The translations under genes were made by a program, and so were the position numbers. A DNA stretch of 64,000 nucleotides, from NCBI RefSeq assembly GCF_900116445.1, contig NZ_FPBH01000006.1, positions 124,001 to 188,000 on the forward strand, read 5' to 3'. How positions within the stretch are numbered: position 1 is the stretch's first letter; each line of letters begins with the position of its first letter. Shown here one piece after another: positions 58,775 to 64,000 of this stretch. The stretch is from Paraburkholderia aspalathi. Lineage in GTDB: Bacteria; Pseudomonadota; Gammaproteobacteria; Burkholderiales; Burkholderiaceae. The notes beneath the pieces were generated by a model, which worked only from the letters and a program-made list of their open reading frames with translations, was not told the origin of the DNA and searched no databases.

Positions 58775-59077
58775 ATGATGTTTCGCGAGGGAGTCGAGCG
58801 ACAGGCGCTGGTAGCGCGTCGTGAGATGGTGCGCAGCAGGGAGTTGCTCACTCGGGCTGAGTTCTGCACGCGACTTGGTGTGAGCGAGAGGAGAATTGCA
58901 AGGATGGTCGCAACTGGAAGCGCGTTCTCGATAGAGGTCGATGGTGTCGAGTATTTCCCGGCCCTCCGAGCTAATCGCGAAAGATGGCCATTGGCTCGAA
59001 TGGCCATGCTGAACGCCTGGCCCCGCGACAACCGGCCGACACAGACTTTCGGCGTCAGCGCTTGTCATCATGCGTAA
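58775..59077 (+). CDS. Small DNA-binding-like protein, paralogue of next gene's N-terminus
   Basis: 100 residues from the ATG at 58775, which has GGAG at good spacing; in-frame ATGs at 58763 and 58778 are alternatives. The sequence REMVRSRELLTRAEFCTRLG and RRIARMVATGSAFSIEVDG reads as a short HTH-type module. Residues 10-75 align with the start of the next gene (RRQMIRDGELLPEDEFRRRR and ASGSVFSIEVEG), so the two share a domain. Function unknown. Confidence 0.6.
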   Translation: MMFREGVERQALVARREMVRSRELLTRAEFCTRLGVSERRIARMVATGSAFSIEVDGVEYFPALRANRERWPLARMAMLNAWPRDNRPTQTFGVSACHHA

Positions 59078-59855
59078 GGCGACACCGCGTTGGTTGGAAA
59101 AAATGCTGCGCGATGCACTGCGAGCGCGTCGACAGATGATACGCGACGGCGAACTCCTGCCCGAAGATGAATTTCGTCGACGGCGGAGAGTCACGCCGAC
59201 TCAGCTGGCACGTCTGAACGCGAGCGGTAGCGTATTTTCGATTGAGGTAGAGGGGAACGCCTATTACCCACGTTTGCTCGTCGACCCGATACACAACTTG
59301 CAGCGCCTGGCGTACGTATGTCGTATTTTGTGGCCTGCTTCCCCGGACTCCCGACTCGACTTTTTAACGTCGGAAAATGGCGCACTGGGCGACATCACAC
59401 CGTTGCATGCGCTGGCAAACGACGACAGCTATCGAGAATTGCTAACTGTTGCTAGAGGCTGGGCGTCAGAATTTTCCCGGACGACAGTGAAAATCTGCGC
59501 GGGCGAATTTATTCGTGGAATTGAGTTGCCCACCGTATGCACCGGCGTAGCCGAGATTGACCCCCGCAAAAACATATGGCGTCGAGCAATGGAGGCACTT
59601 CAAGAAGGAGCAAACTTGCGGCCAGCCGGTCCGTTTTGTCGAGCGAAGGCCGCGACCGTCTTCGTTTCTCGAAGCACTGCAGGGAAACCTGGCGAGCTGA
59701 TGGAGGCCAGGCTTGACGTGATTGTTATCAGGGGCCTGGCACACACCGGGGTAGTGACCGGCAACGCACCTCGCTGTGACCTAAGCCCGGTGAGCGTCGA
59801 GAAGGTCGATGACGTTGTTACTGTTATACGGAAAATTTTGGCGGCGTGCGGATGA
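59070..59855 (+). CDS. Unknown protein with shared N-terminal HTH-like module
   Basis: 261 residues from the ATG at 59070, overlapping the previous gene by 8 bases. N-terminal 75 residues resemble the preceding protein; the rest (LHALANDDSYRELLTVARGW; ELPTVCTGVAEIDPRKNIW; AATVFVSRSTAGKPGE) matches nothing I know. Probably co-transcribed with the tns cargo genes. A sequence-profile search is needed to name the C-terminal domain. Confidence 0.6.
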   Translation: MRKATPRWLEKMLRDALRARRQMIRDGELLPEDEFRRRRRVTPTQLARLNASGSVFSIEVEGNAYYPRLLVDPIHNLQRLAYVCRILWPASPDSRLDFLTSENGALGDITPLHALANDDSYRELLTVARGWASEFSRTTVKICAGEFIRGIELPTVCTGVAEIDPRKNIWRRAMEALQEGANLRPAGPFCRAKAATVFVSRSTAGKPGELMEARLDVIVIRGLAHTGVVTGNAPRCDLSPVSVEKVDDVVTVIRKILAACG

Positions 59856-60064
59856 AAATACGCATACACGCTGAACGCCTTGCGGAGCAGCGGCGGATTC
59901 AGCACGTCACTAGGATGCCACCGAAGCCAAGCGTTTCTCTTTCTGCGCTGGTGGTTGCGCTCAATCGGTCCCCCCGTAGAAATTTTGGCGCCGCAAGCTT
60001 TGAGAGAAAGAGTTTGCTCGGGACTATCTGGCCCTCGCGAACCGGTATGGCTAACCAGGAGTAG
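59852..60064 (+). CDS. Small basic protein, 70 residues, possible
   Basis: ATG at 59852 overlaps the stop of the previous gene (ATGA), and the next gene begins three bases after its own stop, so it fits a coupled operon. Product is basic (MKIRIHAERLAEQRRIQHV; ARG/LYS-rich) with no family. Codon use is plausible but not decisive. Confidence 0.4.
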   Translation: MKIRIHAERLAEQRRIQHVTRMPPKPSVSLSALVVALNRSPRRNFGAASFERKSLLGTIWPSRTGMANQE

Positions 60065-60066
60065 AG

Positions 60067-60381
60067 ATGACCGCTGCTGAACTGATTGAGCGCCTACAGA
60101 CTGCCCACCCGGACGCCAGGGTGATGTTTTTGCCTTTCGGCGCCGATGAGGACGAGCTGGAGGACGTGGGCGTCGCTGAAGTATTCGCGATGCCTTGGAC
60201 ACTCAAGCGCTGTTATCACGACGAGGATGTAGATGAGTTCTTGTATTCGGGCAAGCCTGAGCAAGCGCGGGCCGACGAATGCGGGCGGGTCGAATATACG
60301 TCGGTCAGGGTCGTAGTTTTGTCTGTGGACGAGGGGTTTCTTCGCTCTCGCCGCTACGTACGTTCGCCAAATGGCGAATAA
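60067..60381 (+). CDS. Acidic hypothetical protein
   Basis: 104 residues. Ribosome site CAGGAG lies just before the ATG at 60067. The composition is strongly acidic in the middle (GADEDELEDVGVAEVF; CYHDEDVDEF), with a C-terminal VRVVVLSVDEGF strand. It looks like a globular single-domain protein; no family recognised. Last convincing gene on the plus strand before the long gap. Confidence 0.6.
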   Translation: MTAAELIERLQTAHPDARVMFLPFGADEDELEDVGVAEVFAMPWTLKRCYHDEDVDEFLYSGKPEQARADECGRVEYTSVRVVVLSVDEGFLRSRRYVRSPNGE

Positions 60382-60399
60382 CTGTCAACGATACACGCG

Positions 60400-60630
60400 A
60401 TGACGTTCGGTCGCATATCCCCGACGATGAAATACGAGTCTCAGCTACGCGGCGAAGCCACTCGGGCAGTATGCGCGGTCGCTCGGGCGGGCCTAGCGCG
60501 CTTTCATCTGCGCAAAACTGCGGGCATGCAAATAGAATTGCACGGCATGGCCAGTTTCACTCAATTCTATTTGCATTTGGGAGCGGCACAACGTCTTAGA
60601 CCTACCAAGTTCGTCGAGTTGATAGCTTAA
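60400..60630 (+). CDS. Possible small protein, low confidence
   Basis: A 76-codon frame (MTFGRISPTMKYESQL ... RPTKFVELIA) that looks protein-like and contains the 15-bp inverted repeat at 60526-60576. No convincing ribosome site. I list it because the frame is intact, but it may be chance. Confidence 0.28.
   Translation: MTFGRISPTMKYESQLRGEATRAVCAVARAGLARFHLRKTAGMQIELHGMASFTQFYLHLGAAQRLRPTKFVELIA
60526..60576. repeat. Perfect 15-bp inverted repeat
   Basis: ATGCAAATAGAATTG (60526-60540) and CAATTCTATTTGCAT (60562-60576) are exact complements with a 21-base spacer. No T-run follows, so it is not a usual terminator. Candidate binding site or transposon-end feature. Confidence 0.7.
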
Positions 60631-61056
60631 GATGTCTTGAATCGATTGGGCTCTGCCCCGTGTTCCACTGCGAACGCGGCATGCGCGATTCCCTCGACCG
60701 TCTGCAGCGACTCCGTCGAGAAAAGCGCAGGGGCGGCCGATTTCGAGCGAAGGCGCGACCCTCTGTGAAGACGCCTCGATGAGTCGCGTGAAGGGCACCG
60801 CCCACCATGTACCGTCCAGGGGCGTGCCGCTATATTCTCGCGCCTAGCTCGATGTCCCCGTCGCGGAGGCCGTGTAGTCGCCGACTGCCGTGGGTGTACC
60901 CTCGCGTCGATTTGGCTGCGTCCGCGAACCTGGGAGCGAACTTTGCGCATTGCGGTTTTTTGCAGAGCTTCATCCGGATACCCTCTGGCAGGTTAAGCGG
61001 CGGGGCAGTAGGCGTGTTCGGCGCCGACAATCCGCCTCTTGCTAGTTCGTACCCCA

Positions 61057-61098
61057 ATTGGCCGTGTAAAATTGAAAAACGAGTTTTATACGGCCAAT
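61057..61098. repeat. 15-bp inverted repeat with one mismatch
   Basis: ATTGGCCGTGTAAAA (61057-61071) pairs with TTTTATACGGCCAAT (61084-61098), 14 of 15 bases, with a 12-base loop. A short T-run (CGTTTT) follows on the plus strand. It could be a weak terminator or a recombination or binding site. Confidence 0.6.
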
Positions 61099-61299
61099 CG
61101 TTTTGAATCAATCAATTGGCTCGCTGGAGCCACCGACTTGCGTGTGAAGCCTCAGGACGTCTCAACAATACTGCACCGGCGAGAGTACCACCGCCCCTGC
61201 ATCCTCTGAGCATGGCCCACAAGAATCTGCGGATTTCTTTCCGGAAGATGGACACTGGCGTGGGGAAAGTCATCGACTGCACCATTCCAGCGAGTCGGC

Positions 61300-61339
61300 T
61301 ATATCAGCGTCGATGATATATATCAAAGTCCGTGATATA
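61300..61339. repeat. Cluster of TGATATA half-sites
   Basis: TATATCA (61300-61306), the palindrome TGATATATATCA (61314-61325) and TGATATA (61333-61339) give four copies of one heptamer in 40 bases, in both orientations. This is operator- or centromere-like. It lies about 380 bases from the end of the RepB-like gene, so a partition (parS-like) site is possible. Confidence 0.5.
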
Positions 61340-61722
61340 GGGTGATAGCCGCGCCAGCCGTCTCCGCTCTGAAGGAGAGCACGCTTCGTTGTGACAGACG
61401 GGCCGCCGGCGCTAGGGGTACAGGAACGGGCAACCCGATGGCGGGAAGGGTAAGGGGCGCAGGAGAACTCCCGACAAATGCGACATCGTTGGCGAGTTCG
61501 CACCGGTCGGTTCGACGAGACGAAGTACGACTACGTGGGTGTATGCCCGAGAATCAACATCTGCGCACATCCATCGAAGCTATCGAACCGCAGCCAGTCA
61601 TGCAAACGTCAGAACGACGCGTAGTCCTTTCCCTCTCGTCGGGAGGGCGACGAACTCAAGCGACGACGCCTATTTCGCAGCTCGTCGAACGCTATGTGGG
61701 CCGCATCTAAGCGAGGGTTCGA

Positions 61723-62625
61723 CTAGAGGGCCGGGCTGAATTGCTGCTGGTCGAGAGAAATGGTGGCAATGATGGACTCGAATTCCACCATCAGGTCCGG
61801 ATGGCGTTGGGCAACGTATTGCCGCGCAGATTCGTTTTCGAGAAGCTTGGTTAGATATCCTTTCGCGAGCACTAAATTCAACACGTCTTGACCGTAGGTC
61901 TGTTCGACGAGCTTGTACTGCCCCTGCAGATTGCTCATTTCCCGCTCCATTTTCGCCATCTGCTCTGGGCTAACACCGGTCAGTTTGCGCGGCTTCTTGC
62001 CCTCCACAAGTCGCGCTGCAGGCGTCGCCACCAGCAACGCCTCGGCGTAGGAGACTGAAACATTGTTCGCAGCCACCATCAGCTCAACGCATTCGACCTG
62101 CCGCGTGGGCTTCATTTTGCGAATAGCGCGAACAAGCTCCGCCGAGAACTGCAGGTCTGCAAGAAGTTCAGCCGCTTCCGGGCAGACGCCGTCCAGCAGC
62201 GACATCTTCTTTATAATCTGTGATACGTCCACGGAAAGAGCTTTCGCCAATCGTTCAGGCGATACGCCTCTATCAATTACTCGCCGTATCATATAGTGCT
62301 CCTGGATTGTAGAGAGGCGATTGACACGGTTGTTATACGTGTAGCTCTCGTCGTCGGTCGCGACAAGGCAGGCAGCACGCTCGTGCCCCAAGTCCTGGAT
62401 GGCAAGTAGACGTAGATGCCCATCGAGCAGAACATGTTGCCCGGAAGACTGGTCCGCTGGCGTTACAGAGAGCGGTTCGATGAGGCCTACCTCCTCAATG
62501 GAGGTTCTTATCTGCTTAAATTTGCGCGACGCGACCACGGGCGCCGGTATTTTGCGCGATGGCAGAATGCTGGAGACTGGCACCAACAACGGCTCGGGGA
62601 TGAATCCAAGAGTTACACCAGTCAT
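61723..62625 (-). CDS. ParB-fold protein, plasmid RepB-like C-terminus
   Basis: 300 residues from the ATG at 62625 (MTGVTLGFIPEPLL), overlapping the previous gene as ATGA. N-terminal ParB/Srx domain (VPVSSILPSRKI; GLIEPLSVTP; HVLLDGHLRLLAIQDLG), HTH region (SPERLAKALSVDVSQIIKK), then a C-terminal part like plasmid RepB partition proteins (AELVRAIRKMKPTRQVECVE). Probably binds DNA with its neighbour. No ParA is visible in the window. Confidence 0.75.
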   Translation of the reverse strand: MTGVTLGFIPEPLLVPVSSILPSRKIPAPVVASRKFKQIRTSIEEVGLIEPLSVTPADQSSGQHVLLDGHLRLLAIQDLGHERAACLVATDDESYTYNNRVNRLSTIQEHYMIRRVIDRGVSPERLAKALSVDVSQIIKKMSLLDGVCPEAAELLADLQFSAELVRAIRKMKPTRQVECVELMVAANNVSVSYAEALLVATPAARLVEGKKPRKLTGVSPEQMAKMEREMSNLQGQYKLVEQTYGQDVLNLVLAKGYLTKLLENESARQYVAQRHPDLMVEFESIIATISLDQQQFSPAL

Positions 62626-63524
62626 GTCGCACTCCCGTTTGGCCAAACGCGTTCGGCAAGATACTTCGGCAAGCTGGCCAGTCCCTCCGCGCGTAACAGG
62701 TTGATGAAGTTCTCGTCGGCAAACAGTTGCCTCAAAGCGCCGACCACAAATAGCAACCGCTGTTGCGTGAACTCGGCCTTTCTCACCATGGACTTCTGGC
62801 GTTCTACCTCGTGCTCATACGTCCGCACGAGACTAGATGTCGTGACAGCGGCCGACTTGCTGGTCATATTGTGCGATGTGCTTCGCCCGAGTGCTTTTCT
62901 GCGCTCGAGTACGCGGCGAGCGCTCATCAGTTGCTTGCCCCGCAATTTGCCAGACTCATAGGCCTCCTGGAGTGCTGCTTGAATTTCAGCATCGTCGTCG
63001 CCGGCGCCAACAATCGTCAGGGCCACATTCAGGGGGACGAGCCCTTTCTCCACAGCAACCACAAGTCTCTCTTCTCCCTGGCGTAGCAGCGTGAGGATGC
63101 CGTGAACGTAAGTCGGCGTGAGACCTGTCTTTTCGGCAATGACTTTCGGCGCATATCCTTGCTCCTGCAATTGCCGAATGCCGGCGAGCCGTTCGAGTGG
63201 GCGACACTGTCTGCGCGCGATGTTTTCAGTCAGACTCATTACGAACGCGTCTTCGTCGCTCACGCTCACAACGAGTGCGGGAATAGTCGCTTCCCCAAGC
63301 GAGCGGAATGCCTTCAATCGCCCCTCGCCGCACACGAGCAGGTATTTTTCTATGCCGCCGGCCGTTGCTCGTGGCGTGACAAGGATTGGTTTCTTGAGAC
63401 CGATGGTCTTTATGTTATCGACGATTTCATTGAAAACTCGACCGTTGCGCTCTCTGGGATTGATGACTTCAATCTGATTGACGGGGACCATCCGGATTTC
63501 TCCGAGCTGCTGCCGTGAGTTCAC
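62622..63524 (-). CDS. ParB-like partition protein
   Basis: 300 residues from a GTG at 63524 (overlapping the upstream gene by GTGA). ParB/Srx domain: NPRERNGRVFNEIVDNI, KYLLVCGEGRLKAFRSLGE, then TENIARRQCRPLERLAGIR and HTH LTPTYVHGILTLLRQG. C-terminal coiled-coil (YEHEVERQKSMVRKAEF). With the RepB-like neighbour it forms a two-ParB operon, which I have seen beside recombinase genes in mobile elements, from memory. Confidence 0.78.
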   Translation of the reverse strand: MNSRQQLGEIRMVPVNQIEVINPRERNGRVFNEIVDNIKTIGLKKPILVTPRATAGGIEKYLLVCGEGRLKAFRSLGEATIPALVVSVSDEDAFVMSLTENIARRQCRPLERLAGIRQLQEQGYAPKVIAEKTGLTPTYVHGILTLLRQGEERLVVAVEKGLVPLNVALTIVGAGDDDAEIQAALQEAYESGKLRGKQLMSARRVLERRKALGRSTSHNMTSKSAAVTTSSLVRTYEHEVERQKSMVRKAEFTQQRLLFVVGALRQLFADENFINLLRAEGLASLPKYLAERVWPNGSAT

Positions 63525-64000
63525 GCTACTCTCCTGAGACGGGCGCGCTCGGCCATGCCATAGAGGTAGTCCAGCGTGTCGAAGCGGTAACTCTCAAACT
63601 CGATTGGATTTTGGTCAGCGAGGTGAATACGGGCTTGTCCAAAATCGAGGCGTGGCAACAGGTAGTAGTCGAGCGCCGAAGAGTTCGTTTGGTCGAGCCG
63701 CACCGCAACCGTGATATCCGGCAGGAGGCTCGTATCGAAGCGCACCTTCCAGTGATTGCGGCCATTGTCATGTACCTGGCAGCGTGCGAGCGCAATGCAG
63801 GCCGTGAACTCATCGTTGACCGTCAGCAGGTCGGTTGCCGGGTCGCGTATCACTGCGCCGCCCAGGTCCGCGATTTTCCTCTCTGTCTGCGCAATGATTC
63901 CCGGATGCAGCTGTCGCAGGAAGCGGTTGGTCTCAATGTATCGATAGTCTCGGCCGGGAGTAAAGCCGACTGTCTGGTAGGCACGAATCAGACTCCCAAA
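63521..64000 (-). CDS. Unknown protein, partial at window edge (possibly recombinase-related)
   Basis: The frame has no stop from 63521 to the window edge at 64000, so its N-terminus lies outside. Visible residues include GFTPGRDYRYIETNRFLRQL, TACIALARCQVHDNGR and DYLYGMAERARLRRVA. It overlaps the ParB-like gene by GTGA, so it leads that operon. I suspect, from remembered operon contexts, a relation to recombinase genes that precede two ParB genes; the visible part shows no recombinase motif, so this is a guess. Confidence 0.5.
   Translation of the reverse strand, partial: FGSLIRAYQTVGFTPGRDYRYIETNRFLRQLHPGIIAQTERKIADLGGAVIRDPATDLLTVNDEFTACIALARCQVHDNGRNHWKVRFDTSLLPDITVAVRLDQTNSSALDYYLLPRLDFGQARIHLADQNPIEFESYRFDTLDYLYGMAERARLRRVA

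Larger units (their letters stand above)
60631..61722. other. Long non-coding region, candidate boundary
   Basis: About 1.1 kb without a supported gene, between the plus-strand cargo genes and the minus-strand ParB/RepB operon. It contains two structured spots (61057-61098 and 61300-61339). A minus-strand fragment near 60627-60800 (APALFSTESLQTVEGIAHAA) looks like a possible decayed gene remnant, but frames are broken. It may be a transposon end or island boundary. Confidence 0.4.

Overview
The window is a stretch of the main chromosome of a beta-proteobacterium of the Burkholderia/Paraburkholderia type. The evidence is the high-GC codon use, the origin block mnmE-yidC-yidD-rnpA-rpmH facing away from dnaA-dnaN-gyrB, a complete Wsp chemosensory operon, and the protein sequences of the core genes. 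The assignment comes from reading the sequence; no search was run.

Layout. 1-9.4 kb: ordinary core metabolism (5'-truncated sugar-acid dehydratase, spermidine acetyltransferase, HIT protein, GlxA-type AraC regulator, SDR enzyme, and an Lrp regulator divergent from an AceE-type 2-oxoacid dehydrogenase). 9.4-18.4 kb: complete minus-strand wspA-B-C-D-E-F-R operon, which controls c-di-GMP output. 19.5-20.9 kb: a P4-type integrase that seems to have lost its catalytic tyrosine, next to the 3' end of mnmE, a classic integration site. 20.9-31.9 kb: replication-origin block with the likely oriC between rpmH and dnaA.

32-64 kb: a long accessory island directly after the gyrB terminator, rich in defence and mobility genes. 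In order: (a) a type I restriction-modification operon hsdM-hsdS-hsdR plus a YgjP-like metallopeptidase; (b) a minus-strand cluster of an RNase H/RuvC-like protein, a Ser/Thr kinase and a 61-aa protein; (c) an XRE regulator/IrrE peptidase pair; (d) a two-gene CBASS system (Cap15-like membrane beta-barrel effector plus CD-NTase); (e) a minus-strand nucleotide/NAD-themed cluster: HTH protein, SIR2 protein, IrrE-macro-domain fusion, P-loop kinase fused to a PurZ-like adenylosuccinate synthetase, a DUF7002/ADP-ribosyltransferase-like protein, and a second P-loop kinase; (f) a Tn7-like transposition operon tnsA-tnsB-tnsC-tniQ followed by small uncharacterised genes, including a HAD-like phosphatase; (g) a minus-strand operon of a partial unknown gene, a ParB-like and a RepB-like protein.

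The best candidate for an undescribed system is (e), about 44.85-50.9 kb. Its synthetase domain carries Ser where PurA has its catalytic Asp, as in the phage PurZ enzymes. It sits with two nucleotide kinases, a putative ADP-ribosyltransferase and a macro domain of the kind that binds or removes ADP-ribose. This suggests an immune or toxin-antitoxin circuit built on unusual purine nucleotides and ADP-ribosylation. Cluster (b) and the small genes after tniQ are the next most interesting. Transposon ends and island boundaries could not be fixed by eye.
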